A stretch of DNA of 64,000 bases from Burkholderia pseudomultivorans (GCF_001718415.1 NZ_CP013378.1:3658001-3722000), one strand, 5' to 3'; counted from the stretch's first letter, positions 11,006 to 20,939 are shown. Made by a program: numbers and translations. Notes: generated from the sequence alone by a model not told the origin.

Positions 11006-11347
11006 TCAGTGATTTTCCTTCGCGTGATTGATCGAGTACTTCGGAATCTCGACCACGAGATCCGAATCCTCCGTCACGATCGCCTGGCACGACAGGCGCG
11101 AGGTCGGCTCGAGGCCCCATGCCTTGTCGAGCAGATCGTCCTCGTCCTCTTCGGACGGCGCGAGATCGTTGAAGCCTTCGCGGATCACCACGTGGCATGT
11201 CGTGCAGGCGCACGATTTCTCGCACGCGTGCTCGATCTCGATGCCGTTGTCGAGCAGGTTGTCGCAAATACTCTTGCCGGGCTTCGCGTCGATCACCGCG
11301 CCGTCCGGGCACAGTTCGACGTGAGGCAGCACCACCAGTTGAGGCAT
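11006..11347 (-). CDS. fdx: ISC-type [2Fe-2S] ferredoxin
   Basis: A 113-residue adrenodoxin-like ferredoxin that supplies electrons during cluster assembly on IscU. The cluster ligands are in HACEKSCACTTC (the C-x5-C-x2-C pattern) and the later SCQAIV cysteine, the ISC ferredoxin signature. It lies between hscA and iscX in the canonical order. Confidence 0.96.
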   Translation of the reverse strand: MPQLVVLPHVELCPDGAVIDAKPGKSICDNLLDNGIEIEHACEKSCACTTCHVVIREGFNDLAPSEEDEDDLLDKAWGLEPTSRLSCQAIVTEDSDLVVEIPKYSINHAKENH

Positions 11348-11440
11348 GTCCGTTCCGTCAGTCAGGGTGCGGCGTCACGCGCCGCACGGTTCAATATCGC
11401 GCGCGGGCCGTCACCGGCCCGCGCGCGCTGCATTCTTCGT

Positions 11441-13309
11441 TCAGATCTCGTCGAGCCGGCGACCCGACAGTGCGCGCTTGATGCTCTTGTCCATCCGGCG
11501 CGCCGCGAATTCGTCGGTGCCGTCGGCCAGCGCCTTGGTCGATGCCTCGATCGCATCCGCGTCGTCGCCCTGCGCGATCGCGCGCAGCGCCGCGACGCGC
11601 GCATCGACCTCCGCGCGTTCGGCCGCATCGAGCAGTTCGCCGTCGGCCGCGAGCGCGGCCTCCGTCGCCTCGATCATCCGCTGCGCCTCGACCTGCGCCT
11701 CGCGCAGCGCGCGGGCGCGCATGTCGATCTCGGCGGTCTTGAAGCTGTCCTCGAGCATCTTCGCGATGTCGTCGTCGGCGAGGCCGTAGGACGGCTTCAC
11801 GACGACCGACGCCTCGACGCCCGAATGCTGCTCGCGCGCGAACACCGACAGCAGCCCGTCCGCATCGACCTGATAGGTGACGCGGATGCGCGCCGCACCG
11901 GCCGTCATCGGCGGAATGCCGCGCAGCTCGAAGCGCGCGAGCGACCGGCAGTCGGCGACGAGCTCGCGCTCGCCCTGCACGACGTGGATCGCCATCGCGG
12001 TCTGGCCGTCCTTGAAAGTCGTGAATTCCTGCGCACGCGCGATCGGAATCGTCGAGTTGCGCGGAATGATCTTCTCGACGAGGCCGCCCATCGTCTCGAC
12101 GCCGAGCGACAGCGGAATCACGTCGAGCAGCAGCCAGTCGTCGCCGCTGCCGCGGTTGCCGGCCAGCAGGTCGGCCTGGATCGCCGCGCCGAGCGCGACG
12201 ACCTGGTCCGGATCGAGATTGACGAGCGGCGGCTGGCCGAAGTATTTCTCGACGGCTGCGCGGATCACCGGCATGCGCGTCGCGCCGCCGACGAGCACGA
12301 CGCCCTTGATGTCGGCCGGCGTGACCTGCGCGTCGCGCAGCGCCTTGCGGGTCGGCGTCAGCGTGCGCTGCACGAGCGGTTCGACCAGCGACGCGAACGT
12401 GTCGTGCGAAATCGTCTGCACGAGGTGTGCGCCGCTCGACAGCGTCACGTCGAGCGTGGCCTGCGGCGCCGACGACAGCGCTTCCTTCAGCACGCGCACG
12501 CGGTCGAGCAGCAGGCGCACGTCTTCCGGCGCGAGCGTCTTCGCGTCGATGCCGCCCTGCGCGAGCACGTGCCCGAACAGCGCGTGATCGAAATCGTCGC
12601 CGCCGAGCGCGGAATCGCCGCCCGCGGCCAGCACTTCGAACACGCCCTTCGTGAGCTTCAGGATCGACAGGTCGAACGTGCCGCCGCCGAGGTCGTACAC
12701 CGCGTAGAGGCCTTCGGCCGCATTGTCGAGACCGTAGGCGATCGCCGCCGCGGTCGGCTCGTTCAGCAGGCGCAGCACGTTGAGGCCCGCGAGACGCGCG
12801 GCGTCCTTGGTCGCCTGGCGCTGCGCGTCGTCGAAATAGGCGGGCACCGTGATCACCGCGCCGACCAGCTCGTCGCCGAGCGTGTCCTCGGCGCGATAGC
12901 GCAGCGTCGCGAGAATTTCGGCCGACACCTCGACCGGGCTCTTCACGCCGTCGATCGTGCGGATCTGCACCATGCCCGGCGCATCGACGAATTCGTACGG
13001 CGCATTCGCCGCGCCCTCGACCTCGGCCTTGCCGCGCCCCATGAAGCGCTTGACCGACACGATCGTGTTGCGCGGATCGGTCGCGGCCTGTTCCTTCGCT
13101 TCGTGGCCGATGCGACGGCCGCCCTTCTCCAGATAACGGACCACCGACGGCAGCAGCACGCGGCCCGCCTCGTCCGGCAGCACTTCCGGCACGCTGTTGC
13201 GCACGGCGGCGACGAGCGAGTTCGTCGTGCCGAGATCGATCCCGACGGCGAGTCGCCGCTGGTGCGGCGCCGGCGCCATGCCCGGTTCGGAAATTTGCAG
13301 TAAAGCCAT
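11441..13309 (-). CDS. hscA: Hsp70-type chaperone HscA
   Basis: A 622-residue specialised Hsp70 that uses ATP to help transfer Fe-S clusters from IscU to acceptor proteins. The nucleotide-binding domain shows [12 protein letters not shown] near residue 22, a [12 protein letters not shown] motif around 205 and GGATRMP around 340. The peptide-binding domain occupies roughly 390-540, with a helical lid after it. Its partner motif LPPVK is present in IscU in the same operon. It starts 54 bp after hscB. Confidence 0.97.
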   Translation of the reverse strand: MALLQISEPGMAPAPHQRRLAVGIDLGTTNSLVAAVRNSVPEVLPDEAGRVLLPSVVRYLEKGGRRIGHEAKEQAATDPRNTIVSVKRFMGRGKAEVEGAANAPYEFVDAPGMVQIRTIDGVKSPVEVSAEILATLRYRAEDTLGDELVGAVITVPAYFDDAQRQATKDAARLAGLNVLRLLNEPTAAAIAYGLDNAAEGLYAVYDLGGGTFDLSILKLTKGVFEVLAAGGDSALGGDDFDHALFGHVLAQGGIDAKTLAPEDVRLLLDRVRVLKEALSSAPQATLDVTLSSGAHLVQTISHDTFASLVEPLVQRTLTPTRKALRDAQVTPADIKGVVLVGGATRMPVIRAAVEKYFGQPPLVNLDPDQVVALGAAIQADLLAGNRGSGDDWLLLDVIPLSLGVETMGGLVEKIIPRNSTIPIARAQEFTTFKDGQTAMAIHVVQGERELVADCRSLARFELRGIPPMTAGAARIRVTYQVDADGLLSVFAREQHSGVEASVVVKPSYGLADDDIAKMLEDSFKTAEIDMRARALREAQVEAQRMIEATEAALAADGELLDAAERAEVDARVAALRAIAQGDDADAIEASTKALADGTDEFAARRMDKSIKRALSGRRLDEI

Positions 13310-13363
13310 CTTGGTTCGTTCGGGCGCTCGGCCCGTTTGCTGCGCGTGCCGCGAGGCACGCGG

Positions 13364-13891
13364 TTAAGTTTCGAGGCGCTCGATCTGCGCGCTCACTTCC
13401 GACGCGACCCGCTCGATGAACATCAGCTGGCGCACGGCCTCCGCGGCCGCCTGGTCGGCGCCGCTGTCGAGCAGCGTGCCGAGGCGCTCGAGCCGCGTGC
13501 GCTTCTCGTCGCGCAGCTCGGCCAGCAGCGCGTCGAGCGCGTCGACGTTGCGGGCGGCCGCGGCATCCTCGATGCCCTCGCGCCACTCCATCTGCTGCAT
13601 CAGGAACGCGGGCTCCATCGCGGTATTGTTTTCCGCGCCGATGTCGACGCCGCGCAGCGACAGCAGATAGGTGCCGCGCTTGAGCGGATCGCGCAGCGTG
13701 CGGTACGCCTCGTTCGCGCGGGTTGCCCACTGCATCGCGATGCGCTTTTGCGCATCGCCGGCCGCCGCGAAGCGGTCCGGATGCACCTGTGTCTGCACGG
13801 TGCGATAGGCGGCGTCGAGCGCCGCTTCGTCGAGCGCGAATTGCGCCGGCAGGTGAAACAGGTCGAAATGGCTGTCTTTCAGCGAAACCAT
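13364..13891 (-). CDS. hscB: J-domain co-chaperone HscB
   Basis: A 175-residue DnaJ-type co-chaperone that delivers IscU to HscA and stimulates its ATPase. The HPD tripeptide is at residues 37-39 in QVHPDRF, and the C-terminal helical IscU-binding domain includes WREGIEDA. Start ATG 13891 ([12 protein letters not shown]) gives the usual HscB length; an upstream in-frame ATG at 13969 would overlap the intergenic region after iscA and is unlikely. Confidence 0.95.
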   Translation of the reverse strand: MVSLKDSHFDLFHLPAQFALDEAALDAAYRTVQTQVHPDRFAAAGDAQKRIAMQWATRANEAYRTLRDPLKRGTYLLSLRGVDIGAENNTAMEPAFLMQQMEWREGIEDAAAARNVDALDALLAELRDEKRTRLERLGTLLDSGADQAAAEAVRQLMFIERVASEVSAQIERLET

Positions 13892-13985
13892 CGTCGCGTT
13901 CAATTCCGGTTCGTCGCGCGGCAAACGCCGCACATTAAAAAGGCGGCCCTTGCCGCCTCGTGCCCGCATCGCGCGGCCATCCGCG

Positions 13986-14309
13986 TCACACGCGGAACGA
14001 TTCGCCGCAGCCGCACTCGTCCTTCACGTTCGGGTTGTTGAAGCGGAACCCTTCGTTCAGGCCTTCGCGCGCGAAATCGAGCTCGGTGCCGTCGATATAC
14101 GCGAGGCTCTTCGGATCGACCACGACCTTCACGCCATGGCTCTCGAACACCTGATCCTCGGGGGCGAGCTCGTCGACATACTCGAGCTTGTACGCGAGCC
14201 CCGAGCATCCGGTCGTGCGGACGCCAAGCCGCAGGCCCACACCCTTGCCGCGACGGACGAGGTATTTCTGGACGTGCTGTGCTGCTTTTTCGGTCAGTGT
14301 AATTGCCAT
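13986..14309 (-). CDS. iscA: A-type Fe-S carrier IscA
   Basis: A 107-residue A-type carrier that binds iron or clusters and passes them on. The three ligands are C35 (TTGCSGLAY), C99 and C101 (ECGCGESF), all at the family positions. Part of the ISC operon, following iscU by 64 bp. Confidence 0.96.
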   Translation of the reverse strand: MAITLTEKAAQHVQKYLVRRGKGVGLRLGVRTTGCSGLAYKLEYVDELAPEDQVFESHGVKVVVDPKSLAYIDGTELDFAREGLNEGFRFNNPNVKDECGCGESFRV

Positions 14310-14373
14310 GATGTCCTTGCCGCGGCGTGCCGCTACGGCGCGCCGCGTTCCTTCAGAAGCCGCTCGATGCCGC

Positions 14374-14781
14374 TCAGGCCGCTGCCTGATCGCCTTCCTT
14401 CGTGTCGTGGCGCTTCTTGTAGTCGGCCACGGCTGCCTTGATCGCGTCTTCCGCGAGAATCGAGCAGTGAATCTTCACCGGCGGCAGCGCGAGTTCCTCG
14501 GCGATCTGCGTGTTCTTGATCGACAGCGCTTCGTCGAGCGTCTTGCCCTTCACCCACTCGGTCACGAGCGAGCTCGACGCGATCGCCGAACCGCAGCCGT
14601 AGGTCTTGAACTTCGCATCTTCGATCACGCCGTCCGCGCCGACGCGAATCTGCAGCTTCATCACGTCGCCGCAGGCCGGCGCGCCGACCATGCCCGTGCC
14701 GACCGCATCGTCGTCCTTCGCGAACGAACCGACGTTACGCGGGTTTTCGTAGTGATCCAGAACCTTGTTGCTGTAAGACAT
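14374..14781 (-). CDS. iscU: Fe-S cluster scaffold IscU
   Basis: A 135-residue scaffold on which clusters are built from IscS-derived sulfur and iron. Ligand residues are visible at C37 with D39 (PACGDV), C62 (YGCGSA) and H104/C105 (KIHCSI). The HscA recognition motif LPPVK precedes the last cysteine. It lies 70 bp after iscS. Confidence 0.97.
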   Translation of the reverse strand: MSYSNKVLDHYENPRNVGSFAKDDDAVGTGMVGAPACGDVMKLQIRVGADGVIEDAKFKTYGCGSAIASSSLVTEWVKGKTLDEALSIKNTQIAEELALPPVKIHCSILAEDAIKAAVADYKKRHDTKEGDQAAA

Positions 14782-14851
14782 GACTCAGACTCCTTGACTC
14801 GTTACGTCTGCGTGCGCGAATCCGCCCGCGGGTATGTTCGATATGCGGTGC

Positions 14852-16075
14852 TCAGTGTGCGGCCCATTCGATCGTCGACAGATCGATGCCTTCCTGGTGC
14901 ATTTCCCAGAGCGGCGACAGCTCGCGCAGCTTCGCGATCTTGCTGTTCAGCAACTCGATCACGTAGTCGACTTCCTGCTCCGTCGTGAAGCGGCCGACCG
15001 TGAAGCGGATCGAGCTGTGCGCGAGTTCGTCGTTGCGGCCGAGCGCACGCAGCACGTACGACGGCTCCAGCGACGCCGACGTGCACGCCGAACCCGACGA
15101 CACCGCGACGTCCTTGATCGCCATGATCAGCGACTCGCCTTCGACGAAGTTGAAGCTGATGTTCAGGTTGTGCGGGATACGGTGCTCCATGTCGCCGTTC
15201 ACGTACGTTTCCTCGATCTGCGACAGGCCGCGCAGCAGCTTGTCGCGCAGCATGCGGATCCGCTCGTTCTCGGTCGCCATTTCCTCGCGCGCGATGCGGA
15301 ACGCCTCGCCCATGCCGACGATCTGGTGCGTCGGCAGCGTGCCCGAGCGCATGCCGCGCTCGTGGCCGCCCCCGTGCATCTGCGCTTCGATGCGCACACG
15401 CGGCTTGCGGCGCACGTACAGCGCGCCGATGCCCTTCGGGCCGTAGGTCTTGTGCGCGGAGAACGACATCAGGTCGACCTTCAGCTTCGCGAGGTCGATC
15501 TCGACCTTGCCGGTCGCCTGCGCGGCGTCGACGTGGAACACGATGCCCTTCTCGCGGCAGATCTCGCCGATCGTCTCGATGTCCTGGATCACGCCGATCT
15601 CGTTGTTCACGTGCATCACCGACACGAGGATCGTGTCCGGGCGCAGCGCGGCCTTCAGCACGTCGAGGTCGATCAGGCCGTTGTCCTTCACGTCGAGGTA
15701 GGTGACTTCGAAGCCGTCGCGCTCGAGTTCGCGGCAGGTGTCGAGCACGGCCTTGTGCTCGGTCTTCACCGTGACGATGTGCTTGCCCTTGCCCTTGTAG
15801 AAATTCGCGGCGCCCTTGATCGCAAGGTTGTCCGATTCCGTCGCGCCGGACGTCCAGATGATCTCGCGCGGATCCGCGTTCACGAGCGCAGCCACCTGCT
15901 CGCGCGCTTCCTCGACCGCGCGCTCCGCATCCCAGCCGTACGCGTGGCTGCGCGACGCCGGGTTGCCGAACTGCTCGCGCAGGTACGGCACCATCTTGTC
16001 GACCACGCGCGGATCGACCGGCGTCGTCGCGCTGTAATCCATGTAGATGGGCAGGTGGAGGGTCTGTTGGGTCAT
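14852..16075 (-). CDS. iscS: Cysteine desulfurase IscS
   Basis: A 407-residue PLP enzyme that takes sulfur from cysteine for Fe-S clusters and tRNA thiolation. The PLP lysine lies in [12 protein letters not shown]. The catalytic cysteine is in the mobile loop [21 protein letters not shown], the group I signature. The N-terminus [16 protein letters not shown] matches the family. It is 63 bp downstream of iscR. Confidence 0.97.
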   Translation of the reverse strand: MTQQTLHLPIYMDYSATTPVDPRVVDKMVPYLREQFGNPASRSHAYGWDAERAVEEAREQVAALVNADPREIIWTSGATESDNLAIKGAANFYKGKGKHIVTVKTEHKAVLDTCRELERDGFEVTYLDVKDNGLIDLDVLKAALRPDTILVSVMHVNNEIGVIQDIETIGEICREKGIVFHVDAAQATGKVEIDLAKLKVDLMSFSAHKTYGPKGIGALYVRRKPRVRIEAQMHGGGHERGMRSGTLPTHQIVGMGEAFRIAREEMATENERIRMLRDKLLRGLSQIEETYVNGDMEHRIPHNLNISFNFVEGESLIMAIKDVAVSSGSACTSASLEPSYVLRALGRNDELAHSSIRFTVGRFTTEQEVDYVIELLNSKIAKLRELSPLWEMHQEGIDLSTIEWAAH

Positions 16076-16138
16076 CTGTCGCTCCGGATATTCTGTGCAG
16101 GGACTATGTGCGTTATTGGGGGTCGGGCGCGCTCGCGC

Positions 16139-16678
16139 TCACGAGCTCGCGATGTTGAACACCGAATTCGGGCCGAGCGGCATCGTGCGCACGGGCTCGG
16201 CAGGCGCGGCGACGGGCTCCGGCGTGCGCCGGTCGCGCAGCACCGCGGGCGCGCCTTCGCGGGCGCGCTGCTGATCGACGAGATCCTGCAGCGAAACCGA
16301 ATCGAGGTATTCGACCATCTTCTGGTTCAGCGTCGACCACAGTTCGTGCGTCATGCAATGGCCGTCCGGCTGCTTCGAGCCGTCGCACGTGCCTTTGCCG
16401 CCGCATTGCGTCGCGTCGAGCGGTTCGTCGACCGCGATGATGATGTCGGCGACGGTGACGTCCTGCGCGCGGCGCGCGAGGTTGTAGCCGCCGCCCGGGC
16501 CACGCACGGATTCGACGATTTCATGCCGGCGCAGCTTGCCGAACAGCTGTTCGAGATACGAGAGCGAAATCCGCTGGCGCTGGCTGATGCCTGCAAGCGT
16601 CACCGGGCCCTGCTCCTGGCGCAGTGCCAAGTCGATCATCGCCGTGACGGCGAAACGGCCTTTGGTGGTGAGTCTCAT
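16139..16678 (-). CDS. iscR: Rrf2-family Fe-S cluster regulator IscR
   Basis: A 179-residue winged-helix regulator at the head of the ISC operon. The DNA-binding domain occupies about 1-65. The cluster-binding loop has C92, C98 and C108 with H111 (CMTHELW). E. coli IscR has cysteines at 92, 98 and 104 and H107, so this protein carries a four-residue insertion between the second and third cysteine (C-x5-C-x9-C). With a [2Fe-2S] cluster bound, IscR represses its own operon at type 1 sites; two such sites lie directly upstream. Confidence 0.95.
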   Translation of the reverse strand: MRLTTKGRFAVTAMIDLALRQEQGPVTLAGISQRQRISLSYLEQLFGKLRRHEIVESVRGPGGGYNLARRAQDVTVADIIIAVDEPLDATQCGGKGTCDGSKQPDGHCMTHELWSTLNQKMVEYLDSVSLQDLVDQQRAREGAPAVLRDRRTPEPVAAPAEPVRTMPLGPNSVFNIASS

Positions 16679-16695
16679 GGTGTCTAGGGGACTGC

Positions 16696-16747
16696 AATCT
16701 TGACGATTTTGGTCAAGTATAAATATTTGACGTTTTTAGTCAAGTAT
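16696..16747 (-). promoter_or_regulatory. isc promoter with two tandem IscR type 1 sites
   Basis: Two 25-bp sites (16723-16747 and 16696-16720), centres 27 bp apart, match the type 1 IscR pattern ATA-YY-GACT...AGTC-RR-TAT. Each reads ATACTTGAC at its 5' half on the minus strand and CGTCAA in its second half. Inside them are -35 TTGACT (16736-16741 region) and -10 TATACT, spaced by 16 bp. Cluster-loaded IscR would therefore cover both promoter elements. Confidence 0.85.
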
Positions 16748-16796
16748 CCATGTCTTCGGCAGGGTATTCGCAGACCGCTGAATAACCGCGTCGCGA

Positions 16797-17279
16797 TCAG
16801 CGGGCGACGCGCGCCCGCAGCGTCTGCAGCAGGCCCTCGCACGCGCGCTCGACCTGGTCGAGCACCTGCTCGAAGCCCTGCGCGCCGCCGAAATACGGGT
16901 CGGCCACTTCGGTTTCGGTCGCGCCCGGCGCGAATTCCATCAGCAGGCGCACCTTGTCGCGATGCTGCGGCGGGCAACGGCGGCGCAGCTCCGCGAGATT
17001 GGCCTCGTCCATCGCGAGCAGCAGGTCGAAGCGCTCGAAATCGGCCGTGCCCACCTGCCGCGCGCGCAGTGCCGACAGATCGTAGCCGCGCAGGCGCGCC
17101 GCTGCCTGCGCGCGCGTGTCGGGCGGCTCGCCGACATGCCAGTCGCCGGTGCCGGCCGAATCGACGTCGATCCGGTCCGCCAGGCCGGCAGCATCCACCT
17201 GGTGGCGCATCACGCCTTCCGCGGTGGGCGAACGGCAGATGTTGCCGAGGCAGACGAAACAGATTGCAACGCGGGTCAT
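16797..17279 (-). CDS. Low-molecular-weight protein tyrosine phosphatase
   Basis: A 160-residue cytoplasmic phosphatase. The P-loop C10-x5-R16 (VCLGNICRSP) lies at the N-terminus and the general-acid loop DPYFGG near residue 128. The length is typical. It lies just upstream of the isc promoter on the same strand, an association common in beta-proteobacteria, but the intervening promoter means it is probably transcribed separately. Its substrate cannot be told from sequence. Confidence 0.93.
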   Translation of the reverse strand: MTRVAICFVCLGNICRSPTAEGVMRHQVDAAGLADRIDVDSAGTGDWHVGEPPDTRAQAAARLRGYDLSALRARQVGTADFERFDLLLAMDEANLAELRRRCPPQHRDKVRLLMEFAPGATETEVADPYFGGAQGFEQVLDQVERACEGLLQTLRARVAR

Positions 17280-17380
17280 CGCACGATCGGAAAGCCGCGG
17301 CGGACCGCGTGGGAGCAGAACGCGCCATTATACAAAGGCGCCCGGAATCGCGCCGCCGCGCAAAGCGACAGCAGCCTGCA

Positions 17381-17608
17381 TTACAGCGCCTTCGGCGCAG
17401 CCAGCATGACCTCGCCCGACGCGGCGGGCAGCGGCTTCACGGCGTCGTCGACGAGCCCGAACGACACCGCGCGCGCCAGTTCGGCGGACGCCTGGTGAAC
17501 GGCGAGCGGACCCCGTGACGGCGCATTGTCCATCGCATGCAGATAGGCCGCCGCGGCCAGCGGAACGACGATTGCCAGCGGCCAGTACATCGATATTGTC
17601 TTTTTCAT
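17381..17608 (-). CDS. Small membrane-anchored or exported protein, unknown function
   Basis: A 75-residue ORF with MKKTISMYWPLAIVVPLAAAAYLHA at its N-terminus, which looks like a signal peptide or a single membrane anchor. The remaining 50 residues are polar to neutral with no recognised domain. The AAGGAGG ribosome site 8 bases upstream is excellent, and codon use matches the neighbours. A hairpin (CCTG..CCCC / GGGG..CAGG, about 17627-17664) lies in its leader. It sits between lutB and the phosphatase gene. Confidence 0.65.
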   Translation of the reverse strand: MKKTISMYWPLAIVVPLAAAAYLHAMDNAPSRGPLAVHQASAELARAVSFGLVDDAVKPLPAASGEVMLAAPKAL

Positions 17609-17737
17609 GATGCGGACCTCCTTGACCTGATGCCCCGAAACCCTATTCCGGGGACTACAGGCAAGATTCTATAGACCGCATCTATCGGGATAAATACGTA
17701 AATAGTGAATGCACTGTTGCCGCCGGGTGAACAGTGC

Positions 17738-19150
17738 TCAGCCGAGGTGGCTTTGCGACGCCGCATACAGTTCGCGGAACGTGCGCCCGGTCGGCGTCGG
17801 CATGTCGCGCGTGTCCATCCAGCCGCCCATCATCGGCAGGCGGCGCAGCATCCCGCCGTCGCCGCCCAGGCGTTCGAGGACCCGCACCGCGAGCTTGGTC
17901 GTCAGCGCATACAGCATCGGCCGGCGCGCGACGAAGCCCCACGCAGCGAGCGCGGCGCGCTCGCGCCACGGACGCAGATGCCGCTCCACCTGCTTCTCGC
18001 GCAGCGTGCGCAGTAGCTGCGACAGCGGGATCCCGGCCGGACACACGCTGTCGCATTCGCCGCACAGCGTCGCGGCCTGCGGCAGGTCCAGCGCCCGGTC
18101 GAGCCCGACGTAGCTCGGCGTCAGCACCGAGCCCATCGGCCCCGGATAGACCCAGCCGTACGTGTGGCCGCCGACCTTCTGGTAGACCGGACAATGATTC
18201 ATGCAGGCGCCGCAGCGGATGCAGCGCAGCATCTCCTGGAACTCGCCGCCGATCAGGCCGGTCCGCCCGCCGTCCACCAGCACCACGTAGTTGTGCTCGG
18301 GGCCGTCCTCGTCGCCGGGCCCGCGCGGGCCCGTCAGCAGCGAGAAGTAGTTCGACGTCTTCTGGCCGGTTGCCGAGCGCGGCAGCAGGCGCATCGCGGT
18401 CGCGAGATCCTCGAGGGTCGGCAGCACCTTCTCGATGCCGGTCACCGCGACATGCACGCGCGGCATCACCGTGCACATCCCCTCGTTCCCCTCGTTGGTC
18501 ACGAGCGCGACCGAGCCCGTCTCCGCGATCACGAAGTTGCCGCCCGTCACGCCCATGTCGGCCGACAGGAACTGCGGGCGCAGCATCTCGCGCGCCTCGC
18601 GCGTCATGTCCGGGATCTCGGTCAGCCGCTCGCGATGATGGGTGCGCGCGAACAGGTCGGCGATCTCGTCCTTGTCCTTGTGCACGACGGGCGCGATGAT
18701 GTGGCTCGGCGGCTCGTTGTCGTTGATCTGCAGAATGTATTCGCCGAGGTCGGTCTCGACCGACTGCACGCCCATTTCCGCGAGCACCGCGTTCAGGCGC
18801 ATCTCCTCGGACACCATCGACTTCGTCTTGATGACCTTCTTCACCTCGTGACGACGCGCGATGTCGGCGACGAGCCGCGCGGCGTCCGCGGTGGTCTCCG
18901 CGTACAGCACCGTCGTGCCGCGCCGCGTCGCCTCGCGCTCGAACGCGTCGAGCCACATGTCGAGGTTTTCCAGCGCGCGGTTGCGGCGCGCCTTCAGCGC
19001 GGCGCGCGTCGTCGGGAAGTCGATCTCGGTCATCGCGTCCGCGCGCGCGGACACGAACTTCGTCGACAGCTTCTTCAGGTTCTGCTGCAGGCGCTGGTCG
19101 GCCAGCTTCTGGCCGGCGCGCGCCTTGAAATGCATCGATTGGACTTGCAT
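17738..19150 (-). CDS. lutB: Lactate utilisation iron-sulfur protein LutB
   Basis: A 470-residue LutB/YkgF-family subunit of the L-lactate oxidation complex. The N-terminal LUD-type domain occupies about 60-300. The ferredoxin-like region follows, with CIRCGACMNHCP (about 310-325) and CGECDSVCPAG (about 363-375), ligands for two [4Fe-4S] clusters. No strong ribosome site precedes ATG 19150; an alternative ATG at 19135 would remove five residues. lutA is 35 bp upstream. The usual third gene, lutC, does not follow. Confidence 0.93.
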   Translation of the reverse strand: MQVQSMHFKARAGQKLADQRLQQNLKKLSTKFVSARADAMTEIDFPTTRAALKARRNRALENLDMWLDAFEREATRRGTTVLYAETTADAARLVADIARRHEVKKVIKTKSMVSEEMRLNAVLAEMGVQSVETDLGEYILQINDNEPPSHIIAPVVHKDKDEIADLFARTHHRERLTEIPDMTREAREMLRPQFLSADMGVTGGNFVIAETGSVALVTNEGNEGMCTVMPRVHVAVTGIEKVLPTLEDLATAMRLLPRSATGQKTSNYFSLLTGPRGPGDEDGPEHNYVVLVDGGRTGLIGGEFQEMLRCIRCGACMNHCPVYQKVGGHTYGWVYPGPMGSVLTPSYVGLDRALDLPQAATLCGECDSVCPAGIPLSQLLRTLREKQVERHLRPWRERAALAAWGFVARRPMLYALTTKLAVRVLERLGGDGGMLRRLPMMGGWMDTRDMPTPTGRTFRELYAASQSHLG

Positions 19151-19185
19151 CGCGGTATCGGGGGAAATGTGAGCGGAACCGGGCG

Positions 19186-19908
19186 TCAGACGTCGCCCGC
19201 CAGCACCTGCGCGACGTGCAGCACGCGCGTGTCGCGGTCGCCCGTGCGGCGCAACCGCCCTTCGATGTTCAGCATGCAGCCGAGGTCGCCGAGCACCACG
19301 GCGCCGGCGCCCGATGCGCGCACGTTCGCGCATTTCTCGTCCGCGATCGCCGCCGAGATGTCGCCGTACTTGACCGCGAAGGTGCCGCCGAAGCCGCAGC
19401 AGTGCTCGCAGTCCTTCATCTCGGTGACGGCGACGCCGCGCTGCGCGAGCAGCGCGCGCGGCTGCGCCTTCACGCCCAGTTCGCGCAGGCCCGAGCACGA
19501 ATCGTGATAGGTGACGGGGCCCGTGAACTCGCCCGGCGCGAGCGTGACCTTCGCGACGTTCGCGAGGAAATCGGTCAGTTCGTAGACTTTCTGCTGAAGC
19601 CGCGCATAACGCCCCATCAGCTCGGGATCGTCGCGGAACAGGTCGCCGTAGTGCGCGCGGATCATCCCGCCGCACGAGCCCGACGGCGCGACGACGTAGT
19701 CGAACTGCTCGAATTCGCGCAGCGTCTTTTCGGCCAGATCGCGCGCCAGCGCGCGGTCGCCCGAATTGTAGGCCGGCTGGCCGCAGCAGGTCTGCGCGGG
19801 CGGCACGATCACCTCGTAGCCGGCCTCGCGAAGCAGCTTGAGCGCGGAAAAACCGATTTCGGGACGCATCAGATCGACCAGGCAGGTCACGAACAAACCG
19901 ACTCGCAT
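19186..19908 (-). CDS. lutA: Lactate utilisation (Fe-S)-binding protein LutA
   Basis: A 240-residue protein with the two cysteine-rich CCG domains of LutA/GlcF/HdrB-type proteins: TCCGQPAYNSGD in the first half and HCCGFGGTFAVKYGD in the second. It works with LutB in oxidising L-lactate to pyruvate. ATG 19908 follows GAAGGAG, and the protein starts MRVGLFVTCLVD as in the family. It is the first gene of lutAB and divergent from an IclR regulator that probably controls it. Confidence 0.94.
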   Translation of the reverse strand: MRVGLFVTCLVDLMRPEIGFSALKLLREAGYEVIVPPAQTCCGQPAYNSGDRALARDLAEKTLREFEQFDYVVAPSGSCGGMIRAHYGDLFRDDPELMGRYARLQQKVYELTDFLANVAKVTLAPGEFTGPVTYHDSCSGLRELGVKAQPRALLAQRGVAVTEMKDCEHCCGFGGTFAVKYGDISAAIADEKCANVRASGAGAVVLGDLGCMLNIEGRLRRTGDRDTRVLHVAQVLAGDV

Positions 19909-20088
19909 ACGCGCTCCTTCGAGAAAACGGCTCTCATTATCCGCGCTTTGGCCGGCCAGACCAACGCCGAACCACGCACGTGCCGGCACGACCGGAAGCG
20001 AGGACTCCCTCGAACGGCGTTCGCTTTTTTCACGATACGAGATACAATCGTTGCAACCTCGCATGACGCGTCAACCGATTCCCCCGAC

Positions 20089-20898
20089 ATGAGCCAACCC
20101 ACCCCGGATTCCAAAACGTCGATCCAGGTGATCGAACGCATGATGCGGTTGCTGGACGCGCTCGCCGCGCACAGCGACCCCGTCAGCCTGAAGGAACTCG
20201 CGCAGCGCACGGAACTGCATCCGTCGACCGCGCACCGCATCCTCAACGACATGGTGACCTGCCGCCTCGTCGACCGCTCCGATCCCGGCACGTACCGGCT
20301 CGGCATGCGGCTGCTCGAACTCGGCAATCTCGTGAAGGCGCGCCTGTCGGTGCGCGACGCGGCGCTGATGCCGATGCGCGAACTGCACCGCCTCACCGGC
20401 CAGACCGTGAACCTGTCGGTGCGCCAGGGCGACGAGATCGTCTATATCGAGCGCGCGTATTCGGAGCGCTCGGGCATGCAGGTCGTCCGCGCGATCGGCG
20501 GCCGCGCGCCGCTGCACCTGACGTCGGTCGGCAAGCTGTTCCTCGCCGCCGACGAAACCGCGCGCGTGCGCGCCTACGCGACGCGCACGGGGCTTTCCGG
20601 CCATACGCAGAACAGCATCACCGACCTGACGAAGCTCGAGCGCGAGCTGACGCTCGTGCGCCAGCAATCGTGCGCGCGCGACAACGAGGAACTGGAACTC
20701 GGCGTGCGCTGCATCGCGGCCGGCATCTACGACGACTCGGGCAAGCTGGTCGCAGGCCTGTCGCTGTCGGCGCCGGCAGATCGGCTGCAGGACGCCTGGC
20801 TCGGCCAGCTCAGCCGGACCGCGCTGACCATCTCGGAATCGCTCGGCTACCGGCCCGAGGCCGCGAAGGAAACGGAAGGCTTGCAGCGGCAGGCGTAA
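20089..20898 (+). CDS. IclR-family transcriptional regulator
   Basis: A 269-residue regulator. The N-terminal winged helix-turn-helix (about 12-75) includes LKELAQRTELHPSTAHRIL. The effector domain occupies about 85-255. The gene is divergent from lutAB with a 180-bp gap, so it probably regulates lactate oxidation, though the effector is not evident from sequence. A TACAAT hexamer lies about 38 bases before the start. A terminator hairpin follows, immediately next to an IS end. Confidence 0.9.
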   Translation: MSQPTPDSKTSIQVIERMMRLLDALAAHSDPVSLKELAQRTELHPSTAHRILNDMVTCRLVDRSDPGTYRLGMRLLELGNLVKARLSVRDAALMPMRELHRLTGQTVNLSVRQGDEIVYIERAYSERSGMQVVRAIGGRAPLHLTSVGKLFLAADETARVRAYATRTGLSGHTQNSITDLTKLERELTLVRQQSCARDNEELELGVRCIAAGIYDDSGKLVAGLSLSAPADRLQDAWLGQLSRTALTISESLGYRPEAAKETEGLQRQA

Positions 20899-20939
20899 AT
20901 CCGCGGCGCGTATCGCGCACGCCGAATACCGCCAAATGC

